Positions 1 to 7,414 of a stretch of 22,178 nucleotides of DNA are shown piece by piece. How positions within the stretch are numbered: position 1 is the first letter of the stretch; each line of letters begins with the position of its first letter. Below the pieces are notes generated by a model, which saw only the letters and a list, made by a program, of their open reading frames with translations, made no database searches and had not been told where the DNA came from. The stretch comes from Fidelibacterota bacterium (GTDB taxonomy: Bacteria; Marinisomatota; Marinisomatia; Marinisomatales; S15-B10), in the NCBI GenBank assembly GCA_002715465.1, contig PAYY01000026.1, positions 1 through 22,178 on the forward strand. Reading direction: 5' to 3'. A program made the translations under genes and the position numbers.

Positions 1-53
1 CTTTATTATATTTCTAACTGTACAGTAAATATAAATGATTAATAGGATATTTA

Positions 54-275
54 ATGATGAAAATAACAAAGCTAATGATTATGCCATATATAATATTCCT
101 TATCTGGGGATGTTCATCAAAGACAGAATCTAACAATTCTTCAAAAACTGACTATTCAAGTTTAGAGTGGGGGAACAAACCAGTACCAAAGGAAGTCATA
201 AAATCAACTCGTTTATTTAGAGAGAGGTTATTAACTGATCCTTATAGGCCAGCATATCATTTTACTGCTTCCTGA
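54..275 (+). pseudogene. 5' stump of a GH32-type lipoprotein gene
   Basis: A 73-residue reading frame with a lipoprotein signal (hydrophobic run, then I-W-G-C with the lipidated Cys at residue 20). After a short linker comes RLFRERLLTDPYRPAYHF, which matches RQLRDLQLSDPHRPTYHF in the full GH32 lipoprotein at 9727-11328 (10 of 18 identical, same distance before the catalytic domain). In that protein the next residues lead into the nucleophile motif. Here the frame runs only three more codons (T-A-S) to a stop. The whole five-bladed catalytic domain is therefore missing and the product cannot be an active glycosidase. An AGGA ribosome site at 44-47 serves ATG 54 or ATG 57. The 3' end abuts a truncated sulfatase on the other strand, which suggests one deletion cut both genes. 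A short lipoprotein could still be made; the GH32 assignment rests on the short match alone. Confidence 0.7.
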
Positions 276-889
276 GTATAGCGATGTGTCAATAGATCCT
301 GTTTTACTACGTCTTCAATACTTTCTTTCTGGCGAAATAATTGAATATCAAAAACATCGAATGGAGCATTCCGAATATTTTCATAAGTACGCTCGAATCC
401 GCTTCCTTGTTTTATTGGTGCATCATTACTACCTGCAAGACCATAGAAATAGTCAAAGCCTTGATCATTAGGATGCTCGCCATTATCCATTCCAAGGTGC
501 CATTTACCTATACAAGCTGATTTATAGCCTTTTTTTCTAAGTAATTCAGGTATGGTGATTTCTCTTGATGGAACTGGTGCCCATAGTGATTTTCCTTGAT
601 GTATACGGTAAGGTAGTCGGCCTGTAAGTAACGCGGCTCTACTTGGATTACAAGCAAAATAGGAGGCATAGAAGGATGTCCACCTTTGACCTTCTGACGC
701 TAAACGATCAATATTAGGGGTTTTAATTAAGGGGTGTCCCTGACATCCTAGGTCCCCATATCCAAGATCGTCAGCTAGAATAATAATTACATTTGGAAGA
801 GATAAAGCCTTTGTTTGTAAATCGTTAGTATTTCTATCTGAACAGGCATTAATAAATATGATGCATAATAATATCTGATAGTTTTTCAA
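257..889 (-). CDS. 3'-truncated sulfatase lipoprotein (probably non-functional)
   Basis: Type I (formylglycine) sulfatase N-terminal half. Lipobox I-N-A-C puts the lipidated Cys at residue 16. Metal-ligand pair Asp40-Asp41 lies in ILADDLGYGDLG. The C-N-P-S-R motif at 80-84 is the formylglycine site (Cys80 is modified by formylglycine-generating enzyme in this family), followed by LLTGR. G-K-W-H-L-G at 128-133 supplies the conserved Lys129 and His131. The match continues to residues H-R-Y-T-Q-E-A-V, a typical mid-protein stretch, then stops at residue 210, where family members usually run past 430. The missing part carries the later Asp-Asn metal ligands and the C-terminal subdomain, so activity is unlikely. 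The start is TTG 889: no in-frame ATG lies between it and the upstream stop, and it gives a good lipoprotein leader, but no clear ribosome site is visible. It may have desulfated a sulfated glycan before truncation. Confidence 0.85.
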   Translation of the reverse strand: MKNYQILLCIIFINACSDRNTNDLQTKALSLPNVIIILADDLGYGDLGCQGHPLIKTPNIDRLASEGQRWTSFYASYFACNPSRAALLTGRLPYRIHQGKSLWAPVPSREITIPELLRKKGYKSACIGKWHLGMDNGEHPNDQGFDYFYGLAGSNDAPIKQGSGFERTYENIRNAPFDVFDIQLFRQKESIEDVVKQDLLTHRYTQEAVK

Positions 890-968
890 GATTAAAGAAA
901 ATATGATAAAAAAATGATGTTATTCAAAAAGATTTATTATGTTAATAGATCTTTCCTGAATTAAGAAA

Positions 969-2378
969 CTATTTTTTAACTTTTTCCATCCATTGAAAAT
1001 CCTGGAGTTCAGATCTGTGTGTAGAATGAATTAAACGGTACTCCTGTCCTCCTCCAAGAGCTGCAAAAACAAAAATAACACCACCTTGAAGATTATAATA
1101 ATGCCATATTTCATGAGGAGCTTCTCCCATTCCAGCTGCCTGTCTATCGTATTCATCTGGAATACCGTATTTAATTATTGTACGACCACGATCACTTTGC
1201 CAACCCTTTTTTAAGCCACTTGCATATCTTTCTGAAAATTCACTCCTTGCAAGATATTGATCTCGGTATTCATTTTGGGGAGTCGTAGGATTAGAATCAC
1301 GTTTTTCCCAAAAATTGGTTAGGAATTTAACTTTACTATCTAAGTCTTTTGTTTTTTTATAGGCACGTCTTTCGGATCTAGTTGCAATATATACTAGGCT
1401 TGCAAATTCTTCATCTAGATCTTCTTCAGTTTTACCATATAGTTGTGATGCTAAAAGGTCTGATGATGATAGATCGGAAACTGGGGATGCTGTTGAAGCT
1501 GGTTTTAAATTAATATATCTAAAAGGTTTCATAGAGTTTGACAAAGCCGAACCACTCCCATCATAGATCTGAGCATCTAAAACATAAATTCCACTTTCCA
1601 AGGAACTAATATCAATTTGACCTACTTCTACGCTTGATTCATTCACAAGTGGTTTTGTTTTTTCATTAGATTGTACTTGCAGTCCATTCAAATCAATAAT
1701 TGTATTATTTACTGTATATTTCTCCCCGGAAATTCCTTTAAGAAGATTATATACTTCGTAATAATAGTATAATCTTGGCAGATTACTACTGTAAATACCT
1801 GAAGGATTAGGTATTATATCATAGATACCTTTGGTAAATATATTTTTTCCTCCACTTTGAGTTTTTCTAATAGTGGAGGCTAGCTCAATATCACTAATAG
1901 AGACACTATCTGAAAAGAAATTTTTTGTTTCAAGATTAAGTGTATATGTATGTGTTCTAGATTGATCATGTTCATCAATAGATTCTATAGACATGGTTTG
2001 GCTCAAATTGGCAACAAACATATTTAACATCCCCACCAAACTTTTTTGAGGGTCAAGGCTTGTAGTATCGGTCACCAAACGTGGAATTCTAAATTTTTTG
2101 CTTAATAAAACTGAATCTGATTCATTTGATGATAGTGTTATAGACATATTGATTGCACCCTCGAATCCACGCTCATTTTTTTTGTATGTTAAGCTGGCTT
2201 CTTTATATGAATAATATAGTTCTAAATAGTTATTTTCTAATTTGTTACGGTATTGTGAAACACCAATACCCAGTATAAAATTCGGCTTTTCCTGAGCAAG
2301 AGTTTCTTGTAATGGAAAAAGAAAAATTATAAAGATTACCGTTGCAAATCTAAATAATATCATAAACTTGCTTTTCAT
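969..2378 (-). CDS. GWxTD domain-containing exported protein
   Basis: A 469-residue exported protein of unknown function. A signal peptide occupies about the first 29 residues, with likely cleavage near T-L-A-Q. The C-terminal ~80 residues match the GWxTD domain: GWQSDRGRTIIKYGIPDE begins near residue 392, followed by P-H-E-I-W-H-Y-Y and a beta-rich tail with F-V-F and E-Y-R-L. In the motif itself, Thr is replaced by Ser. The middle is beta-rich and shows no enzyme signature. Proteins with this domain are found in Bacteroidota-like phyla and Acidobacteria, with no settled role. Start: ATG 2378 is preferred because AGGTGG lies just upstream. Two in-frame GTG codons at 2384 and 2381 are alternatives. 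The gene is divergent from the ThuA operon across about 130 bases. Confidence 0.85.
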   Translation of the reverse strand: MKSKFMILFRFATVIFIIFLFPLQETLAQEKPNFILGIGVSQYRNKLENNYLELYYSYKEASLTYKKNERGFEGAINMSITLSSNESDSVLLSKKFRIPRLVTDTTSLDPQKSLVGMLNMFVANLSQTMSIESIDEHDQSRTHTYTLNLETKNFFSDSVSISDIELASTIRKTQSGGKNIFTKGIYDIIPNPSGIYSSNLPRLYYYYEVYNLLKGISGEKYTVNNTIIDLNGLQVQSNEKTKPLVNESSVEVGQIDISSLESGIYVLDAQIYDGSGSALSNSMKPFRYINLKPASTASPVSDLSSSDLLASQLYGKTEEDLDEEFASLVYIATRSERRAYKKTKDLDSKVKFLTNFWEKRDSNPTTPQNEYRDQYLARSEFSERYASGLKKGWQSDRGRTIIKYGIPDEYDRQAAGMGEAPHEIWHYYNLQGGVIFVFAALGGGQEYRLIHSTHRSELQDFQWMEKVKK

Positions 2379-2508
2379 CACCACCTAACTTAACATAAAC
2401 CATACATAAAGTTTAAATATCTTAATATTTTGTTTGATTAAAAGCATTTTCAAAGAAAATATACAATGTTTTCTTAGCTTAATACATACTTAAAGGAGTA
2501 AGGAATTC

Positions 2509-3531
2509 ATGATTAAAACTATCAAGTCTGTTCGGTCATTTTTGTTTATTGTTTGTTTGATAATTTCTGGATGTGCCTCAAAAACTGAATCATCTGCTGA
2601 CCAGTGGGTCATTTATGATGGTTACGATGGCCCAGGTAAGGGTAAACATATAGTTTTTGTAACAGGAGATGAAGAATATCGTTCAGAGGAAGCTATGCCA
2701 CAAATGGCAAAGATTCTTGCAAAACGTCATGGTTTTAAATGTACAGTTCTTTTTTCTATAGATCCTAAGACTGGAGCTATTGACCCTGAAAAATTAGACA
2801 ACATCCCAGGGCTTGATGCTTTAGGCACAGCTGACTTAATGTTTTTATTTACACGTTTTAGAGAGCTCCCTGATGATCAGATGAAACATATAATAGATTA
2901 TACAAATTCTGGTAAGCCGATCATAGGTCTAAGAACTGCCACTCATGCTTTCAACTATATAGAAAATACTGATGGTCCGTATGCAAAATATAGCTTCAAT
3001 GATAAAGAATTTGAAGGAGGTTATGGCAGGCAGATTTTAGGAGAAACATGGGTAGCTCACTACGGTCATCATGGAAAAGAAAGTTCTAGAGGTATCGTAG
3101 CTGAAGGTAAAGAAAACCATCCTATTGTTAAGGGATGCGAAGATATTTGGGGACCTACTGATGTATATGAAGTAGGTGAGCTAACTGGTAATAGTGAACC
3201 TATTATTATGGGTCAGGTACTGACAGGCATGAATCCTGATGATCCTCCAAAATCTGATAAACCTCTTATGCCTATGGCATGGATAAAGGACTATGATGGT
3301 GACACAGGAAATACAACCAAAGTTTTTACTACAACTATGGGTGCGGCGACAGATCTTGAAAGCGAAGGGCTTAGACGTTTACTTGTAAATGCAACTTACT
3401 GGTCTCTAGGAATGGAAAATCAGATTCCAGATCGGGCAAATGTCGATGTAGTAGGAACTTTTAATCCAACTCCTTTTGGTTTTGGTGATCATATAAAAGG
3501 CGTAATGCCTGCTTCTCATAAGATAAAGTAG
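2509..3531 (+). CDS. ThuA domain-containing lipoprotein
   Basis: A 340-residue lipoprotein of the ThuA-like (class I glutamine-amidotransferase-like fold) family. Lipobox I-I-S-G-C puts the lipidated Cys at residue 22. The domain begins at K-H-I-V-F-V-T-G-D-E-E-Y-R-S-E-E near residue 47 and includes L-F-T-R-F-R-E-L-P-D-D-Q, then G-K-P-I-I-G-L-R-T-A-T-H-A-F, and later the W-V-A-H-Y-G-H-H-G-K block. The family is loosely linked to sugar metabolism, often beside oxidoreductases and glycosidases, and its reaction is not settled. AAAGGAG at 2492-2498 sets the start. It is first gene of an operon; the next gene begins 4 bases after its stop. This subtype differs clearly from the second ThuA protein, so the two are not a recent duplication. 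Confidence 0.9.
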   Translation: MIKTIKSVRSFLFIVCLIISGCASKTESSADQWVIYDGYDGPGKGKHIVFVTGDEEYRSEEAMPQMAKILAKRHGFKCTVLFSIDPKTGAIDPEKLDNIPGLDALGTADLMFLFTRFRELPDDQMKHIIDYTNSGKPIIGLRTATHAFNYIENTDGPYAKYSFNDKEFEGGYGRQILGETWVAHYGHHGKESSRGIVAEGKENHPIVKGCEDIWGPTDVYEVGELTGNSEPIIMGQVLTGMNPDDPPKSDKPLMPMAWIKDYDGDTGNTTKVFTTTMGAATDLESEGLRRLLVNATYWSLGMENQIPDRANVDVVGTFNPTPFGFGDHIKGVMPASHKIK

Positions 3532-3535
3532 ACCA

Positions 3536-4495
3536 ATGTTTTCTTATAAAAAAAAGTTCCAACTTCAATATTGTTTTAAATCTCTATTATTAGTTCTTTT
3601 TTGTTTTTTCTTCGAATTTTCAAAGGCTGAGCCATTCAATAAAACTCAGAAAATTAATGTTTTGGTTTGGGATGAACAGCAGCCTAAACAAAAAGAAGCA
3701 TATGACAATTTTCTAGGAAATGCAATTGTTGCACATTTAGGGAAAAACCCTGCTCTCAATGTTAGGTCAGCTAAGTTAGATGATCCCCAGCAAGGGATTT
3801 CTTCAAAATCATTAGATTGGAGTGATGTAATTATTTGGTGGGGGCATGTACGACATGATGAAATTTCTTCAAAAAAAAGCAAGGAAATTGTTAAGCTAAT
3901 TAAAGAAGGTGAATTGAGTCTTATTGCATTACATTCTGCTCATTGGTCTAGTCCTTTTATTGAGGCAATGAATGAAAGAACTAAAATGGATTTTCAAAAA
4001 ACTTATGGAAAGTCAAAAAGTTCAGATTTAGAAGTGACTTACGTATTGCCTGCTGAACGGTTTAGAGCTCCGAAAAGAGAAGAAAAAGTCACCCCTTGGG
4101 TAGACTTTAGAAAATTTCCAAAAGGTAATATATCTGCTACTATACATCTCCCTATATCTTGTTTTCCCGCATATCGACCAGATGGTAAGCCCAGTACAAT
4201 CACAACTCTTATGCCAGATCACCCAATTGCCTATGATATTCCTTCAAAATTTATTGTTCCTAACACCGAAATGTATGATGAGCCTTTTCATATCCCTGAA
4301 CCTGATGCGGTGATATTTGAAGAAAGATGGGAACCAGGAGAATGGTTTCGAAGTGGTAGCCTTTGGAATATAGGTAAAGGAAAGATCTTCTATTTTCGTC
4401 CTGGGCATGAGACGTATAAAGTGTTTTATGAACCTATACCGTTAAAGATAATCGAAAATGCGGTAACCTGGTTATTTTCTCAGCAAAAAAACTGA
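3536..4495 (+). CDS. thuA: Exported ThuA (trehalose utilization) family protein
   Basis: A 319-residue protein closely resembling ThuA of rhizobia. Visible blocks are V-L-V-W near residue 42; WWGH at 101-104 with His107 close behind; A-L-H-S-A-H with His133 and His136; D-H-P-I-A; T-E-M-Y-D-E-P-F-H-I-P-E-P-D; F-R-S-G-S-L-W; and FRPGHETY at about 287-294. The clustered histidines suggest a metal or active site. In Sinorhizobium, thuA with the neighbouring oxidoreductase thuB functions in catabolism of trehalose and related disaccharides through a keto-sugar. Unlike cytoplasmic ThuA, this one has a signal peptide (cleavage about K-A/E-P, residue 31-32), so it should act outside the cytoplasm. 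It also has extra sequence between about 150 and 215. It sits 4 bases after the first ThuA gene and 45 before the next start, so co-transcription is likely. Confidence 0.9.
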   Translation: MFSYKKKFQLQYCFKSLLLVLFCFFFEFSKAEPFNKTQKINVLVWDEQQPKQKEAYDNFLGNAIVAHLGKNPALNVRSAKLDDPQQGISSKSLDWSDVIIWWGHVRHDEISSKKSKEIVKLIKEGELSLIALHSAHWSSPFIEAMNERTKMDFQKTYGKSKSSDLEVTYVLPAERFRAPKREEKVTPWVDFRKFPKGNISATIHLPISCFPAYRPDGKPSTITTLMPDHPIAYDIPSKFIVPNTEMYDEPFHIPEPDAVIFEERWEPGEWFRSGSLWNIGKGKIFYFRPGHETYKVFYEPIPLKIIENAVTWLFSQQKN

Positions 4496-4540
4496 TCTCA
4501 TATTTAAGTGATGGAAATAAGACTTCATTCACATGAGTGT

Positions 4541-6283
4541 ATGAACGGTTTAGAAAAATACTCCTTCTTATTCAACAATCGTGCAATCAATATTATTCTA
4601 TGTTTCCTTATAATTTGGGGATGTGGGGGTAAGTCCTCTGAAAAGAAGCAATCCTCCTTTACAAATACAAAAGTTACTTTTACTGATATAACTATTGAAG
4701 CAGGACTTGGTGATTTTAAACACGAAAATGGAGCTTTTGGGGAAAAGTGGTTTCCAGAACCAATGGGTTCTGGAGGAGGTTTTATTGATTATAATGGTGA
4801 TTTATGGGAAGATATTTTATTAGTTGGTGGAGGAGTTTGGTCTGAAAGTGGTAGTAAAAAAGTACCCGCACTTTATTTATTTAAGAATAATAAAGATGGA
4901 ACTTTCACAGATGTTACCTCTGAAGTTGGATTAAATAACATTTTTACTTATCCTTTTGGAATTACTGTTGCTGATTATGATAATGATAATGACCAGGATT
5001 TTTTCCTTACTACAATCGGAAAGAATCTTCTTTTTGAAAATCGTAGTGGAAAATTTGAAGAAGTAGCTGAAAAAGCTGGTTTACAGAATTATTCAACCCT
5101 CAGCAGTTCTGCCATTTTTTTTGATGCTGATAGGGATGGTTGGTTAGACCTATATACGGGCAATTATATTGATTGGTCACCAGAGACAGATGTATGGTGT
5201 TCTTTTGGTGGGGAAAAAGGATACTGTACTCCAGAAGTTTATGAAGGTTTTCCTAGCAGATTTTATAGAGGGAATGGAGACGGCACGTTTTCAGACTTAA
5301 CTGAAGAGGCCGGTTTTCTTCCAGCACCTGGAAAAACTTTGGGGGTTGCTCAGCATGATTATAATAAAGATGGTTGGCCAGATCTTGCTGTTGCAAATGA
5401 TTTAGATAGAGACCTTCTATACGAAAATAATGGTGATGGAACATTTACTGAACGTGGGATGATAAGTGGAATGGCATTTGATGAAGCTGGAAAGGCTAGA
5501 GCGGGAATGGGAATTGATATAGGAATTACTGATGATACATATGAAGAATCAATCTATATTGGAAATTTTCAGAATGAAATGGTCGGAGTATATAGGCACA
5601 TGGGAAATGGTTTCTTTATGGATCGAGCGGCCATGTCTCGAATCGGTAGACCAAGTCTTGAAGTACTGACTTTTGGCCTCTTTTTATTCGATGTTGATTT
5701 AGAAGGCGATTTAGATTTATTTATTGTTAACGGCCATATTCAAGTTGAGATTGAAAATGATGAGGATGAATTTCAATTTCGCCAGTTGACTCAGCTATAT
5801 ATCAACAAAGGAGATGAAACATTTGAGCTTGCAAAGCCTAGCCAAGGTTCAGTCTTTTCTAAAGCAATTGTTGGTAGAGGGGCTGCCTATGGAGATTTTG
5901 ATCGCGATGGAGATCTCGATATTCTTATTACTGAAAATAATGGCCCAGTATATCTTTGGCGAAACGATCTTATTGGTAATGGAAACGAGAGCAATTTTAT
6001 AAGGGTAAGATTAATAGGAACGGTTAGTAATCGAGATGGTCTTGGTTCAACAGTTACAGTATTTTCTGATCAAAAAGCAACAGTGCAGAGAGTAAGGACT
6101 GGATCATCTTATCTGTCCCAATCTGAAAAAACTCTAACTTTTGGATTAGGTAAATCTGAAATAATTGATTCATTAAAAGTGAATTGGGCCAATGGAAGTA
6201 CAGATAAATTTTATGATATTAAGGCGAATCAGTCTCTTCAAATAACAGAAGGCTCAAAATCTCTTGGATATTTAAAAAGATAA
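4541..6283 (+). CDS. CRTAC1-type FG-GAP/VCBS repeat and ASPIC/UnbV lipoprotein
   Basis: A lipoprotein (I-I-W-G-C, Cys28 from this start) with a predicted FG-GAP/VCBS beta-propeller. Calcium-binding-type repeats are visible as DYNGDLWED, DYDNDNDQDF, DADRDGWLDL, DYNKDGWPDL, DVDLEGDLDLF and DFDRDGDLDI. The last ~95 residues form an ASPIC/UnbV domain: N-F-I-R-V-R-L, R-D-G-L-G-S-T-V-T-V, S-Y-L-S-Q-S, F-G-L-G, then L-K-V-N-W-A-N-G-S. Such proteins are extracellular and probably bind ligand or glycan; no catalytic role is established. It is the third gene of the ThuA operon. The start is uncertain: GTG 4508 and ATG 4511 would add up to 11 residues and give an unusually long n-region. ATG 4541 gives a normal lipoprotein leader, though its ribosome site is weak. 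The 3' end is 17 bases from the convergent MORN gene. Confidence 0.9.
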   Translation: MNGLEKYSFLFNNRAINIILCFLIIWGCGGKSSEKKQSSFTNTKVTFTDITIEAGLGDFKHENGAFGEKWFPEPMGSGGGFIDYNGDLWEDILLVGGGVWSESGSKKVPALYLFKNNKDGTFTDVTSEVGLNNIFTYPFGITVADYDNDNDQDFFLTTIGKNLLFENRSGKFEEVAEKAGLQNYSTLSSSAIFFDADRDGWLDLYTGNYIDWSPETDVWCSFGGEKGYCTPEVYEGFPSRFYRGNGDGTFSDLTEEAGFLPAPGKTLGVAQHDYNKDGWPDLAVANDLDRDLLYENNGDGTFTERGMISGMAFDEAGKARAGMGIDIGITDDTYEESIYIGNFQNEMVGVYRHMGNGFFMDRAAMSRIGRPSLEVLTFGLFLFDVDLEGDLDLFIVNGHIQVEIENDEDEFQFRQLTQLYINKGDETFELAKPSQGSVFSKAIVGRGAAYGDFDRDGDLDILITENNGPVYLWRNDLIGNGNESNFIRVRLIGTVSNRDGLGSTVTVFSDQKATVQRVRTGSSYLSQSEKTLTFGLGKSEIIDSLKVNWANGSTDKFYDIKANQSLQITEGSKSLGYLKR

Positions 6284-6300
6284 TTGGTATAATTTTTCTG

Positions 6301-7236
6301 TTACTTAACGGGTCTTTTTTTTCTTAATAGATATTCAGTATTTCGCAATCTACCTTTTTCGTAAAATTCAATTTTTTGCAGTTCTTTATTCTCAGTCCAA
6401 TATTTCCATGGTCCAATTCTTGCGCCATCTATGAAATAACCTTCATTCTTTAATGAACCATTAGAATACCATTCTTTTGCTAAACCATCGGGTCTTCCAT
6501 TGGAAAGAGTTGTTTCTCCACGCTTATTTCCATTTTTATACCACATAGTCCATATCCCATCGCGAGCACCTTTAGCATAAGCTCCTCTTTTTTTAAAATT
6601 TCCGTTTTCAAACCATTCGATCTGAATCCCATCGGGTCTACCATTAATTAGTTTTATTTCACCTTGTTTATTCCCATTCTCAAACCATTTTTGCCATAGA
6701 CCTTCCATTTTATTTTTTCCCCAGTCTCCTTTTGATTTCAACTGACCATTGCGATACCATTCAAATTGCATGCCATCTTTCAAATCTGACATATAATGAA
6801 GGACTCTTTTCTTTTTACCATTCTTATGCCATTCAATTTGCTTTCCTTCTTTTTTATCAGATTTAAATTTTGACATTTTCTTTATTTTTCCTGTCGGATA
6901 AAATTCTTTCTGTTTTCCATGCAATAATCCATTTTTATATTTAAGCTGAAGTTGAAGGATGCCATTATCAAACCAAACCTTCATTTTTCCAGAAGGCAAA
7001 CCATTTTTCAATTTTACTTGACTTTTTAGTTGACCATTATCATACCATTCTTCCTCAATATTACTCTTTCCATTACTTTGCAAATTATCCGAGTTAGTTT
7101 GATAGTGGCTAATTTGTTTGAAAGGAGAATGTAGTATAACTGTTTGGCAGTTAATTAATTTAGGGTACAATAATATTAACATTAGCGGGATGGTTATTTT
7201 TATAATAAATCTCGATTTAGTAATAAAATTCTTCAT
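6301..7236 (-). CDS. Exported MORN_2-repeat protein (YwqK-like)
   Basis: A 311-residue protein with an N-terminal hydrophobic signal (residues ~9-30, ending L-I-N-C; Cys30 is only a poor lipobox because Asn precedes it). Residues 61-300 are ten consecutive repeats of exactly 24 residues, each built like x-x-E-W-Y-x-N-G-x-L-K ... G-x-x-D-G. This is the MORN_2 pattern found in YwqK-type proteins, sometimes annotated as antitoxins. Nothing here (no toxin partner) supports an antitoxin role. A lysine-rich tail follows (R-K-K-R-P-V-K). Such repeats form elongated beta-hairpin sheets that bind proteins or surfaces. The start ATG has no clear ribosome site in an A/T-only leader. It is convergent with the CRTAC1 gene and divergent from the oxidoreductase gene. 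Confidence 0.85.
   Translation of the reverse strand: MKNFITKSRFIIKITIPLMLILLYPKLINCQTVILHSPFKQISHYQTNSDNLQSNGKSNIEEEWYDNGQLKSQVKLKNGLPSGKMKVWFDNGILQLQLKYKNGLLHGKQKEFYPTGKIKKMSKFKSDKKEGKQIEWHKNGKKKRVLHYMSDLKDGMQFEWYRNGQLKSKGDWGKNKMEGLWQKWFENGNKQGEIKLINGRPDGIQIEWFENGNFKKRGAYAKGARDGIWTMWYKNGNKRGETTLSNGRPDGLAKEWYSNGSLKNEGYFIDGARIGPWKYWTENKELQKIEFYEKGRLRNTEYLLRKKRPVK
6337..7056 (-). repeat. Ten in-frame 72-bp MORN_2 repeat units
   Basis: Ten units of 24 codons each lie end to end without any insertion or deletion. Core residues are W-[YF]-x-N-G at unit positions 4-8 and G at position 23. Units 6 (6625-6696) and 8 (6481-6552) match at 15 of 24 residues, against 10 of 24 for neighbours 6 and 7. 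This points to past duplication of a two-unit (144-bp) block. Confidence 0.85.
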
Positions 7237-7297
7237 TTTTAATTAGTATCAAATTAATGAGTAAAATTATGATTATTTTGCTACATTGAATATTAAG

Positions 7298-7303
7298 TAT
7301 AAT
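7298..7303 (+). promoter_or_regulatory. Possible -10 element upstream of the oxidoreductase/isomerase pair
   Basis: A perfect TATAAT lies about 110 bases before the oxidoreductase start in the 178-base divergent gap. No convincing -35 box sits 16-18 bases upstream, and the region is so A/T-rich that chance is a serious alternative. Confidence 0.25.
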
Positions 7304-7414
7304 ATTTAAGAGACGGAAAAAGGTTCCAAAAAAAGAGTTAGTTTTTTGCGAATTAAGGATAAAGAGTTAATCATTCCTAATTAAGTTTAACAAATTTATT
7401 TAATGGAGACCTAT

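Noticed and set aside
928..954. AAAGAT...ATCTTT inverted repeat downstream of the GWxTD gene, considered as a terminator
   Set aside because: Only six A/T-rich pairs with a 15-base loop; too weak to separate from chance.
2434..2467. TTGATT and TACAAT as a promoter for the ThuA operon
   Set aside because: The spacing is about 22 bases, too long for a standard promoter, in very A/T-rich DNA.
2509..4495. The two adjacent ThuA genes as a recent tandem duplication
   Set aside because: Their sequences share only family-level features; motifs, leaders and lengths differ.
6301..7236. MORN_2/YwqK protein as an antitoxin of a toxin-antitoxin pair
   Set aside because: No toxin-like gene is adjacent, the protein has an export signal, and the YwqK antitoxin label is a family-name carry-over.
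7321..7350. A-run / T-run hairpin near GAGTTAG in the divergent gap as a terminator
   Set aside because: The stem is A-T only and no gene on either strand ends there.
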